Shown one piece after another: positions 54,182-63,954 of a stretch of 64,000 bases of DNA (positions are counted from its first letter, which is position 1; every line of letters starts with the position of its first letter). The DNA is taken from assembly GCF_902806685.2 (NCBI RefSeq), contig NC_048556.1, positions 2,852,001-2,916,000 on the forward strand, read 5' to 3'. The position numbers and the translations under genes are program-made. The notes under the pieces were generated by a model. That model did not search any database. It saw nothing but the letters and a program-made list of their open reading frames with translations, and had not been told where the DNA came from. The DNA comes from Maniola hyperantus. Its lineage: Eukaryota; Arthropoda; Insecta; Lepidoptera; Nymphalidae.

Positions 54182-54257
54182 ATAAACGATAAGCTTATCG
54201 TTTATAATTTATCGATATTTGTTTAGCTAAACAAATATCGATAAATTACTATCGATA
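54182..54257. other. Two adjoining perfect palindromes with three DRE motifs
   Basis: 54182-54205 is a perfect 24-bp palindrome centred on AAGCTT. 54205-54248 is a perfect 44-bp palindrome centred on TAGCTA. TATCGATA, the DREF/BEAF-32 site of insects, occurs at 54210, 54236 and 54250. Confidence 0.9.
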
Positions 54258-54390
54258 AATAATAGCGATAAATTATACATCAAACAAATTCGCAACCCTA
54301 GCAAATATTTTTCATGATTGTAAAATATAAAACGAGACCGACATATTTTATTTATATCATATTTTAGACATGTCTTCTTCTGTATAGTAG

Positions 54391-54603
54391 GTATATAGAA
54401 GGAAAAGCTTACTGACTGACTAATCTAACAATGCACAGCTCAAACCACTTGACGGATCGGGCTGAAATTTGGCATGCCGATAGATATTATGACATAGACA
54501 TCCGCTTAGAAAGGATTTTTGAAAATTCAACCCCTAAGCGGGTAAAACGGGGGTTCGAAATTTGTGTATTCCACGTGGACGACGAAGTCGCGAGCATAAG
54601 CTA
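54391..54603 (+). mobile_element. Helitron family B
   Basis: gtatatagaaggaaaagctt to gacgaagtcgcgagcataagCTAG. Confidence 0.75.
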
Positions 54604-54671
54604 GAAATAAGATTTTATATTAAAGTTTCATAAATCTATGGTTAAAGTAGATGTTTTAGCTTAATCCCGTG

Positions 54672-54828
54672 ATACCTAATTCTTTGATTTTCCGGAATAA
54701 AAGTAGCCTATATACGTCTCCAGAATGTAAGCTATCTCTGTACCAAATTTCGTTAAAATTGGTTAAACCGATGTGTCATGAAAATATTATGACGGACAGG
54801 CAGACACACTTTTGCATTGTTGATATCA
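54672..54828 (-). mobile_element. Helitron family A, decayed
   Basis: attctttgattttccggaat to caggcagacacacttttgca. Confidence 0.6.
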
Positions 54829-55088
54829 GTTGGGTCGGGTAATAATTTGATAACAATAAAAATATTATATACTATGCCTTTTAGTTATATTATAGTTAGT
54901 ATGTTTGATCAACGGTGAACAATTAGTGCCTTTATGTAAGGTAAGCCAAGGTTGAAGATTATTTTATAAGCCCGCTCGCAAACTTGCCGGTACAAATTAC
55001 AATAAGATCGAATTCTGATATGCCTGAAATATGTGATTTCTCTGTTGTTCTGCTTTGCATGTAGTTTAATAAAAGAACTATCGTACTC

Positions 55089-55320
55089 ATCGATATAATT
55101 AATGACAAGATAATATGGTCAAGCGAACAAAATTTTTTAGGAAAGGTTTAGGAACCAAATAAATCAGCGCCACCTCTTAGATACAAATGAACGACGCGTT
55201 TGAAATCCAGACGTCACTGAGGTTACATTAGTGCATTAGTGGTGCATTAGCACCAATTAGTCGGTGCCATTTTGTTTGTTCAATGGCCCCGTCCATACGG
55301 AGTAATATATAAGTCAATGA
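55089..55320. repeat. Dispersed repeat M11, copy 4
   Basis: catcgatataattaatgaca to gagtaatatataagtcaatg, with a small duplication (gtgcattagtg) inside. Confidence 0.7.
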
Positions 55321-55802
55321 TCGTACTACGTTTTGATCAGTTATTATATACGTGCTATACCAAGAAGAATTAAACGGTTTTTTGGAGAGCTTGAAAAAGA
55401 AAACATATGCGCCAATTATATATAGAGGCTGTCCATTGGAATGATAAGCAGACTCAACTCGATCTATATATAATTTAAATAATAACATACATATTACATT
55501 TTACGAGAAGTCTTTAAGAAAATGCTAAGAAGTAGCTTTACTTTTCTTTAAGCCTGCTTTACATATTTTTTAAGCCTGCTTTACATATTGTTTCAATAAG
55601 AACAATAATTTGTTGCTATATGCCAGAGTTGAACTCAAGTGGTGATTCCATAAAATTATCTGTCAAAGGAAAGTCATCTACTGATAGGTTTCTCTTCGTT
55701 CGTAGGAGTTTTTGACTTCTGATAGTTTCGTAAGTATTCCGTATCTGTGGCGTTTAGCAAGTCTTATAAATCAAGAGTTCTAGAAAATTGGTTCGTAGCG
55801 TT

Positions 55803-56195
55803 TGCGTCCAGCCTATTTCTTTTATAAGGCGAGTCAAGGCTAGAGGCTGGGACCCTTAGCATGCATCCCGCGTCCTAACACGTGGCCAACAATGTGTTTT
55901 TGTTACTGATGGACAGGGAAAGGCGTGGAGTCGCTCTATTAATATTTATTGTTGAACTTTATTATAGTTCTAGTGGTCTTTCAACCAGGCCTATTCTTTC
56001 ATAAGGCGAGTCAAGGAGGCTTTGACGCTTAGCATGCATCCCGCATCCTACCACGTAGTCAACAATGTGTTTTTGTTACTAAAAGACAGGGTAAGGATGT
56101 GGAGTCGCATTATTAATATTTATTGTTGATTTTATATTTAGTAGCCTTTCAGTCAGTCTTATTTTCTTATAAGGGAAGTCAGAACCACGGCAGGA
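55803..56195. repeat. Tandem repeat of about 170-178 bp, 2.3 units
   Basis: Units start near 55812, 55990 and 56157 (cctattt/cttttataaggcgagtc). Shared landmarks are agcatgcatcccgc, caacaatgtgtttttgttac and ttaatatttattgttga in the same order. Confidence 0.8.
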
Positions 56196-56324
56196 CAAGG
56201 TAAGGTAAGGTATGGAATGGAGGAATTCATATATTTATTGCAGTTTTTCTTCTTTTCACATCTGTATGAATTTCGTTAAAATCGGTTAAATGATGAGCCA
56301 TGAAAAGGTAAAAGACAATTTTTT

Positions 56325-56540
56325 TACGAGATTACGACATTTCACTGCGATTAATAGATAGCCTCATCTGGTGACTGAAGGGCTGGCTCATTTTTTACGC
56401 AACGGATCAGCCTGGCTGTCCAGCGCGGGAATGCAGCCAGTATTGGCTATATGGCACCGTTTCACGCGGGCATGATTTGTATAGTGATTAGATAAGGCTA
56501 GCTTTAAGTTTTATTATAATATTTTCATTAAAAGACAGAT
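56325..56540 (+). pseudogene. VETLGPW-type LINE fragment, copy 2
   Basis: Matches 39616-39800 (aagggctggctcattttttac, caacggatcagcctggctgt) with small indels and no long poly(A). Confidence 0.7.
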
Positions 56541-56604
56541 AAACTTTCGCTTTCGTGATATTAGTATGAATATTATGAATTGTAAACATTATAATTTTTT
56601 ACCA

Positions 56605-56715
56605 TGCCAATCTGCACTTATCTCTGGCGGACTATGGCCTAAGTCCTTTTCATTCTGAGAGGAGACCTGTCCTCAGTAGTAGGCCGGCGATGGGTAGATC
56701 ATGATGCTGATAATG
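56605..56715 (+). mobile_element. SINE family 1, 3' end
   Basis: catgccaatctgcacttatc to gatgggtagatcatgatgct. Confidence 0.6.
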
Positions 56716-56719
56716 TTTT

Positions 56720-57120
56720 TGTAATTATAATGGAGTCTCCCGTCTATGTTCCAAGTTACACCTAACGTGTGCCAAACACGTGGTTGCGGTCCCCTAAGCA
56801 AAAAAGTTTGTCTATTGCTTTCGAGCCGTTCTTATGTATATTACCACCAATCAATGGCACCAAGCCGATATCTTCTGGAGATTTTGTAGGATATAATTAA
56901 AAACGTTTAAACTAAATTGCCTATGTTGACTTCTTGGAACACCTACCTATAATTTCTATCTAGTGCGTATTTTCGTAAAATATCCGGTAAAATTGCAAAT
57001 ATCGTAATTTATGAAAATAAAAAAATATTATAAATAAAATAAAAAATACCTATACCAATAATAATTATAGGTATTCTGTATAATTATTATTATCTAAGTA
57101 TATTATGTAGGTATACTCAT
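56720..57120. other. Spacer without recognised feature
   Basis: AT-rich, nothing recognised. Confidence 0.4.
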
Positions 57121-57127
57121 CCATACT

Positions 57128-57438
57128 TCCATACTAATATTATAAATACGAAAGTGTGTCTGTCTGTCTGCTAGCTTTTCACGGTCCAACAGTTTAACCG
57201 ATTTTGATAAAATGTGGTACAAAGTTAGCTTAAAATTATTTAGAAATTTTCTTGAAGAGTACCTACCTAGGTAAAAACACTATCATAAAAATTATAAAAA
57301 ACTTAGCTTACATCCCGGAGACCACTTTTTATCCCGGACCACTTTTTATCGGTGGCTACTTTTTATCCCGGAAAATCAAAGAGGTCCCACGGGATTATTA
57401 AAAACCTAAATCCACGCGGACGAAGTCGCGTACATCGC
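57128..57438 (+). mobile_element. Helitron family A with internal expansion
   Basis: TCCATACTAATATTATAAAT start. ccactttttatcccgg occurs three times in succession before gcggacgaagtcgcgtacat. Confidence 0.8.
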
Positions 57439-57444
57439 CTATTA

Positions 57445-57985
57445 TTATTATAAATCTTGCTATAGAAAGTCTTTTAATTAGTTAATTACTACCCAACGCC
57501 ATTTCAGTAAGGATTCCTTAATAAAAATTTATTCAAAATTTCCTTCTGTATTTAGGTTAAAACGTTTACGTATTGAGGTTTATCGCCATTTTTACTCGCA
57601 ACTTCGGAAATGTTTCGTTTTTTGATGCTTTTTCATGTTATTCCTGTATACTTTGATCACGGCTAATGAAGCTCGCTTAAAGTGGTTATTATACGATGAT
57701 TTATTCAAAACATTAGCTACTGTTGCGATATAGTTCTCCTTTATATCTTAATTATGCTATTTTATTGGGTTTTTATTGCGTTTTTAATGACGAGATATAA
57801 CTAAGGCTCTCCAGTTTCTACCATCAATGGAATTTCATCTCGATGAATCGTCCAAACTCTAATGTGAACTTTTGTGTACCTAACAAAAACTCTCTCAAAT
57901 ACAGTATTATAAAATTTAACTAAAATCAGTTTAACTATCCTTGTGTAAGTGGGCCTTAACAAAGATTAATCATAGTACTAAAAAT
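57445..57985. other. Spacer without recognised feature
   Basis: No repeat recognised. It may be unique intronic sequence. Confidence 0.4.
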
Positions 57986-57993
57986 TGGGACAA

Positions 57994-58190
57994 TGCATCA
58001 TCATCATCATCATCATCATGATCAACCTATCACCGGCTCACTACAGAGCAAGAGTTTCCTCTCAGAGTGCGAAGGTTTTGGCCATAGTCTAACCACACTG
58101 GCCAAGTGCGGATTGAAGACTTCACACACCTTTGAGAACATTATGGAGAACTCTCAGTTATGCGTGGACGTCTATCGGTTGATGATGATG
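57994..58190 (-). mobile_element. SINE 1 fused to an RTE-type tail
   Basis: On plus: (CAT)n, the SINE body to ggagaactctcagttatgc, then gtggacgtctatcggttgat and (GAT)n, which is the RTE LINE terminus. Confidence 0.7.
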
Positions 58191-58503
58191 ATGATGACAC
58201 TTGTACAAAACACTTAAACAAATTGACCATCGACTCTCAGTGTATCGTGTTTACAGCTGTTCAGAATACATTTACTTACTCTAAAAGCTTTTGAACTATC
58301 AATTTCTCCGTATAAAACATTAAGTTGGCTAGCAAATGGGTTTTCCGCCCCCGTATACAGATTATGACTAGGCTTGGCAACTACCATAATAATAGTTACC
58401 TACTTACCTTTTATAATTTTAAGATAGATGTGTGTGCTATTACTATCATTTTGTGCACAATTATTGCAAACGTATTTAATTGTTATTGTAAGGTCTACAT
58501 TTT

Positions 58504-58539
58504 CTGAGGATATTTCGGTGTCGAAGTGAAACGTGTGTT
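58504..58539 (+). ncRNA. Hammerhead-ribozyme-like core, copy 3
   Basis: CTGAGGA, T, ATTTC-GGTGTC-GAAGT, GAAA, CG-TG-TG, TT. Three stem II pairs differ from copy 2 on both strands yet still pair. Stem I is weak here (TTTT/GAGT). Confidence 0.45.
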
Positions 58540-58587
58540 GAGTGTATTTTGGGGGTCTGTGTAGTGTTGCATGGTGGTGGTGCGTAT

Positions 58588-58941
58588 TAGTGATGCAACG
58601 AATATTCGAATTCGCGGAATTCGCATATTTTTGCATATTCGCATTCGCATTCCGCGAAATTACTGCGAAATAAAATAATATAATAGTTGGTCAATAAACC
58701 AAATCCATTAATTTCTTATGTTTTTTAATGTAATAAAAAGTTAGGCACTTAACCTCATAATCAAATTATCAGTCTTCTCTTTATCATTAATTGGTAACGG
58801 GACTGCCGCCAATGTCACCAAGCCATAGACGGCAAATTTAAACAAAAACTAAACATTCGCATTCGCTTTCGCGAATTTTAGCAGTAGATAATCGCATTCG
58901 CATCCGCGAATGTCCAAGATATGACATTCGTTACATCACTA
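58588..58941. mobile_element. hAT-type MITE with intact target duplication
   Basis: Ends TAGTGATGCAACGAAT and ATTCGTTACATCACTA. GTGCGTAT is duplicated on both sides (58580-58587 and 58942-58949). An 8-bp duplication is the hAT signature. The interior has repeated attcgcattcgc motifs in both orientations. Confidence 0.9.
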
Positions 58942-58988
58942 GTGCGTATTGCTTGCTTGCTGGCTGGCTTTTCCTGCATGCTTGGCAG

Positions 58989-59165
58989 TGAATAGAATAG
59001 AATAGAATAGAATAGAATGTTTTTTTATTCATGTAAACTTTTTAAAAGTGCTTATGAATAGTCAGGTTTAATTTACCACTGGTTCGGAATGCCGTTCCTA
59101 CCGAGAAGAACCAGCAAGAAACTCGGCGGTTGCTCTTTTTAATTTTTCAATTTACAATGTTATTA
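58989..59165 (-). mobile_element. LINE 3' end with (TTCTA)n tail
   Basis: (GAATA)n at 58989-59010, then the inverse 3' UTR core aaccagcaagaaactcggcg. Confidence 0.75.
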
Positions 59166-59300
59166 TACAGTGGGCGGGCGGGTGGTGCGTATAGTATGCT
59201 GCATGCTGCACCATACAGATTTGTCCGTGGATTAAATTACACTTTTGGTTCCTTGTCATCATGGACAATCGCAAAGTAACGCCTACTTCTTTCTAACAAA

Positions 59301-59541
59301 TCCGTACCCTTATATAAATGCGAAAGTGTGTTTGTTTGTTGGTTTGTTGGTTTGTTGGTTTGTTGGTTTGTCCGTCAATCACGTCGCAACGGTGCAACGG
59401 ATTGACGTGATTTTTTGCATGGGTATAGATAAAGACCTGGAGAGTGACATAGGCTACTTTTTATCCCGGAAAATCAATGAGTTCCCACGGGATTTAAAAA
59501 AAATCTAATTCCACGCGTACGAAGTCGCGGGCATCAGCTAG
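59301..59541 (+). mobile_element. Helitron family A, complete
   Basis: tatataaatgcgaaagtgtg, (TTGGTTTG)n, and acgaagtcgcgggcatcagCTAG. Confidence 0.8.
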
Positions 59542-59544
59542 TCA

Positions 59545-59918
59545 ATAATAATCTTATGTAATTTAATATCTAGGTACATTATTACATAAGACACAAGCAA
59601 GTTCAATGTATTTCCTTGAATTTAAATGCTATAACTAATATAGGTATTGCCTAATTCGTATTCTTATAACTATATCGGTTCTTATTCGTCCGCCGCTGCG
59701 TATCTATGGGGTTGTGTGTTGCATAAGTTATTAGAAATTACTATATTATGGTTATTTTAAGCTACATACTATTCAAATGTGTAATGCTTCCTTATTACTT
59801 TTGTCTAGTACAGACAGGATATGTTTTAGAATTCTTTTGAACAGATCCGTATCACTCTATCGAGTACCTAGACCAAGCTACAAATAATTTGCAGAGACCA
59901 AGCTATACTTAGTCCGTT
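59545..59918. other. Spacer without recognised feature
   Basis: Nothing recognised. Confidence 0.4.
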
Positions 59919-59921
59919 TTT

Positions 59922-60050
59922 AGGGTTCCGTACCTCAATAGGAAAAAACGGCACCCCTATAGGATCACTTTGTTGTCTGTATGTCTGTCAAGAAACCTAC
60001 AGGGTAAGTACTTCCCGTTGACCTAGAATCATGAAATTTGGCAGGTAGGT
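59922..60050 (+). repeat. Dispersed repeat D, 5' part
   Basis: tttttagggttccgtacctc to catgaaatttggcaggtagg, fused without a gap to the next element. Confidence 0.7.
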
Positions 60051-60176
60051 ACCAAATTTCGTCAAAATCAGTTGAACGGTTGAGCCGCGAAAAGCTAGCA
60101 GACAGACAGAAAGACAGACAGAAAGACAGACAGAAAGACAGACAGACAGGATTTCGCATTTATAATTTTAGTATGA
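60051..60176 (-). mobile_element. Helitron family A, 5' half
   Basis: accaaatttcgtcaaaatca, an (ACAGACAGAAAG)n array, and tttcgcatttataattttag. Confidence 0.65.
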
Positions 60177-60404
60177 ATAGATACAGTATATAAGTTATTA
60201 TGACGTGCACATGATATCCTATCTAAAGGAAGCAAGCCGCGTTGATGTATTGGCGGATATTGTTGAACTGTCCTGACCTTTGTATCGATCTTAAATACTA
60301 TAGGTATCGTATAAATCCATAACACTGACATAGGAAATTGATCTCTATTCTATCTACCATAGGGACGAAATCTATGTATAGCATGTGGACTCCAATCTAC
60401 ACTA

Positions 60405-61048
60405 TCTACACTAATATTATAAAGAGGAAAACTTTGTTTGTTTGTTTGTTTGTTTGTTTGTTTGTTTGTTTGTTTGTTTGTACTGAATAGGCTCAAAAAC
60501 TACTGGACCGATTTTAAAAATTCTTTCACCATTCGAAAGCTACATTATCCACGAGTAACATAGGCTATATTTTATTTTGGAAAAAAATAGGGTTCCGTAA
60601 GATATTTGGGTTTTTCGGACACAAGGTGTAAAAAATCAACCAGAAAAGTTACTTATTTTGCGTACGCTGCCTAAACTATAAAAGATAGAACCATAAAATG
60701 TTCTAATTAATTGTAGATCTTATAAATATCTACAAAAAAGTCCGCGACACACTATACCCATCTATGTCGAGTGAGGCACAGCAACCATTTTTTTATTTAA
60801 AAATCTTGAATTTTTTTTGGACTACATTTAAACGCGTTTATTTTACTCATGCTATTAATCCTTATCAAAATAAATGATTTCATCACTAAGAACAGTTTAT
60901 GGAGATAATATTTGGTCTTTGAATGATTAAAATTGGACGTTTGGTTTTGAAGTTATGGCGAAATTAAAATATTACGATTTCTGCTGCACGGCCCGTTGCG
61001 AAGTGGGCGTCACCAAGGCGGGGGTGCGCGTGCGGGAGAGTTTAGTAA
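60405..61048 (+). mobile_element. Helitron-like module H, unit 1
   Basis: TCTACACTAATATTATAAAG start, (TTTG)11, and gggttccgtaagatatttgg. The 594-bp core ends ggcccgttg at 60998, then 50 bp of GC-rich sequence (cgaagtgggcgtcaccaagg) precede unit 2. Confidence 0.8.
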
Positions 61049-61642
61049 TCTACACTAATATTATAAAGAGGAAAACTTTGTTTGTTTTTTTGTTTGTTTG
61101 TTTGTTTGTTTGTTTGTTTGTTTGTACTGAATAGGCTCAAAAACTACTGGACCGATTTTAAAAATTCTTTCACCATTCGAAAGCTACATTATCCACGAGT
61201 AACATAGGCTATATTTTATTTTGGAAAAAAATAGGGTTCCGTAAGATATTTGGGTTTTTCGGACACAAGGTGTAAAAAATCAACCAGAAAAGTTACTTAT
61301 TTTGCGTACGCTGCCTAAACTATAAAAGATAGAACCATAAAATGTTCTAATTAATTGTAGATCTTATAAATATCTACAAAAAAATCCGCGACACACTATA
61401 CCCATCTATGTCGAGTGAGGCACAGCAACCATTTTTTTATTTAAAAATCTTGAATTTTTTTTGGACTACATTTAAACGCGTTTATTTTACTCATGCTATT
61501 AATCCTTATCAAAATAAATGATTTCATCACTAAGAACAGTTTATGGAGATAATATTTGGTCTTTGAATGATTAAAATTGGACGTTTGGTTTTGAAGTTAT
61601 GGCGAAATTAAAATATTACGATTTCTGCTGCACGGCCCGTTG
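61049..61642 (+). mobile_element. Helitron-like module H, unit 2
   Basis: Exactly 594 bp and nearly identical to 60405-60998; I see only a G/T in the (TTTG) array and one G/A (aaaagtccgcg / aaaatccgcg). Ends ggcccgttg and runs directly into unit 3. Confidence 0.85.
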
Positions 61643-61857
61643 TCTACACTAATATTATAAAGAGGAAAACTTTGTTTGTATTATATAAAGAGGTAATGTC
61701 GTTAAGTTTGTTTGTAGGGGGTAATCTTTAGAACTACTGAACCGATTTTAAAAATTCTTTCACCAGTAGAAAGCTACATTATTCCTGAGTGACATAGGCT
61801 ATACGGGATCTTTAAAAACCTAAATCTACGCAGGCGAAGCCGCGGGGATCAGCTAGT
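61643..61857 (+). mobile_element. Helitron-like module H, unit 3, with the only 3' terminus
   Basis: Same TCTACACTAATATT start but diverged interior (gaactactgaaccgatttta). Ends gcgaagccgcggggatcagCTAG|T. Confidence 0.75.
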
Positions 61858-61872
61858 ATTACATAAAATAAA

Positions 61873-62312
61873 CCGCCCATGTGCGAGTCAGACTCGCGCA
61901 CTGAGGGTTCCGTACTACAATCGTATTTTATCGACATTTTGCACAATAAATCAAAGACTATTATTCCCAAAAAATAAATAAAAATCTGGTTTAGAATGTA
62001 CAAGTAAAGCCCTTTCATATTATGATACCCCACGTGGTATAGTAATCTTACTTTGAAAGTTGAAAATAGCAGTATTTATTCATGAACACATTTTAATTTA
62101 TTTCTTGTGATGTAAGCACAAATTCACGGTTTTCAGATTTTTCGCCTCATGAATTCTATAAGACCTACCTTCCTGCCAAATTTCATGATACTAGGTCAAT
62201 GGAAAGTACTCTAAAGGTTTTGACAGACAGGCAGGTAGGACAACAAAGTGATCCTGTAAGGGTTCCGTTTTCCTAACCCTACGGTACCCTACGTACGGAA
62301 CCCTAAAAAAAT
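61873..62312 (-). repeat. Dispersed repeat D, full length
   Basis: ccgcccatgtgcgagtcaga to gtacggaaccctaaaaaa. Confidence 0.8.
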
Positions 62313-62314
62313 AA

Positions 62315-62635
62315 CCGTATTTAAATTTTTTTTCTGGAATCTTCAACAAAAGTTACAAAATGTCTTTATCTACAACTACAACGTATAATTTGGAGTCTCT
62401 CTAGAATAAAAAGCATTCCACCATTAACTATCAAGTAGGATGACCAACAAATGACAATATACGCGCGAGCTCCCTCCATTATGTTACTGCCAGAGTTAAT
62501 TATTTACTACTAGAGCAGCAATCTCCTGCAAAGTGGATTACGGTTTTTTTTGAAAATCTCGTGGTAGGGAAAAATCCGTTCCTTAAAAATGTTGATTAAT
62601 TCCAAATTTTGTACTCAAGTATTTTTGTTTGTGAT
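62315..62635. other. Spacer without recognised feature
   Basis: AT-rich, nothing recognised. Confidence 0.4.
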
Positions 62636-62639
62636 TTTT

Positions 62640-62766
62640 GTGGGCCATCGCCAACGGAATCCCGGACACGATAGCCAGTAGGCTTCACTACTGTTATGTG
62701 AACCTTTGCTGCAGGTTTTTATCTGATGTTGAATGCAAGATTTCATTTCATTTCATTTCATTTCAA
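62640..62766 (+). mobile_element. LINE 3' end with (TTTCA)n tail
   Basis: atcgccaacggaatcccgga, then tctgatgttgaatgcaaga and four to five TTTCA units. Confidence 0.55.
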
Positions 62767-62834
62767 GTGATGGTTCACAGAAATTGGGCTTATTGTTAAA
62801 AAAATTACTAAAGAGTCTTAAGTCCTGAAAATAT

Positions 62835-62985
62835 CATAATGGTTTATCATAATCATTATCAACCAATCGTTGGCCTACTACAATATACATCAAGGTCTCA
62901 AAATGATAAGGGTTTAGGCCATAGTCTGCCAGTGTGGATTGGCAGACTTCACAAACCTTTGAGGACAGATTATGATGGTTAGATT
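62835..62985 (-). mobile_element. SINE family 1, old copy
   Basis: tcattatcaaccaatcgttg, agggtttaggccatagtctg, and gcagacttcacaaacctttg. Confidence 0.6.
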
Positions 62986-63237
62986 TAATAATTTTTTTTA
63001 ACGTTTGATGTTGGTTCAAGGTCTGCTGCTCTATGGTCTACATCAATGGTGATTGTTTGTACTAATGACGTCACATGTCTGAGATAATCTGTGACTCTGT
63101 GAGCCTTTTGTACTTTCGACAAAGGTCCAGGGAACGCCGACAAAGGTTAACCTTAAGCGAACGAGAGGAACGATTAATGTGTGAGTGTGTATGTTTAGTG
63201 CCTTGGTCATGACTTCTGAAATTCTGAATGTGTATGG

Positions 63238-63452
63238 ATATCATCATCAGCATCATCATCAACCGATAGACGTCCACTGCTGGACATAGGTCTCTTGTAG
63301 GGACTTCCACACGTCACGGTCTTGCGCCGCCTGAATGCAGCGGCTCCCTGCGACTCGTCTGATGTCGTCCGTCCACCTGGTGGGGGGTTTTCCAAAAGTG
63401 CATCTTCCGGTGCGAGGTCGCCATTCCAGCACCGTAGGACCCCAACGTCAAA
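63238..63452 (-). pseudogene. RTE LINE ORF2 C-terminus and tail
   Basis: (ATC)n tail at 63241, then on minus gcaccggaagatgcac, PPTRW (aaccccccaccaggtggacg), ending tccagcagtggacgtctatc. Frames are broken. Confidence 0.75.
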
Positions 63453-63841
63453 CCGAGTACTCAAATCAAAACAAACACACGGTAATTCAATAAAACAAAA
63501 ACGGCCCCTGATTGCTTCAAATCACATGAGTGGTACATTATCTTCGATTGTCCAACGACAATAAATACAAAGGAACGTTTTTCAAACGTGCCACGAAAAA
63601 TCAAACTTTGTGCCATGAAAATAAAGTCGAGATTTATGTTGATTGTTTAGTGAAGTACTATCCGAAATAGTGCATTTGAAAATCAACCCTGTGTCATGGG
63701 TTTTAAGTTGGTAATTGTGTGTAAAGATTTGTTGTGGTGTCTTCAACGTTCCGATTTAAGCATGAGACGCAATAAATTTCAATTAATACCGTCGACAGCA
63801 GAGTATTGTCTTACAAAGAGATTTGGCTATGATTTTTTTTC

Positions 63842-63843
63842 AG
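63842..63843 (+). other. Strong 3' splice acceptor
   Basis: gattttttttCAG|TTCG after AT-rich sequence. The TCAGTT here could also be an initiator, but no DPE stands at +28, so I prefer an acceptor. Confidence 0.55.
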
Positions 63844-63954
63844 TTCGTGTGGTTCGTGCGAACTTTTCTTTCGTTAATTCGGTTGTGTGACGTTGTAAAT
63901 TTTGAACTACTAATTAGCGTTTCGCTTTTAATTAAAATCTATTTTGTTCAAAGT

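Larger units (their letters stand above)
58440..59285 (+). mobile_element. Hammerhead-bearing repeat, copy 3, with two nested insertions
   Basis: gcacaattattgcaaacgta start region, the core at 58504, then tggtggtggtgcgtat (hAT MITE inserted), gtgcgtattgcttgcttgct, a LINE 3' end, and gtgggcgggcgggtggtgcg to ttggttccttgtc. Past the end, gcaaagtaacgcctacttct reads as an inverted start of another unit. Confidence 0.65.

Noticed and set aside
63322..63564. An 80-codon plus-strand ORF near the right edge
   Set aside because: It is antisense to the RTE LINE remnant at 63238-63452.
63839..63875. Initiator-like TCAGTT at 63840
   Set aside because: No DPE at +28 and a long T-run before CAG fit a splice acceptor better.
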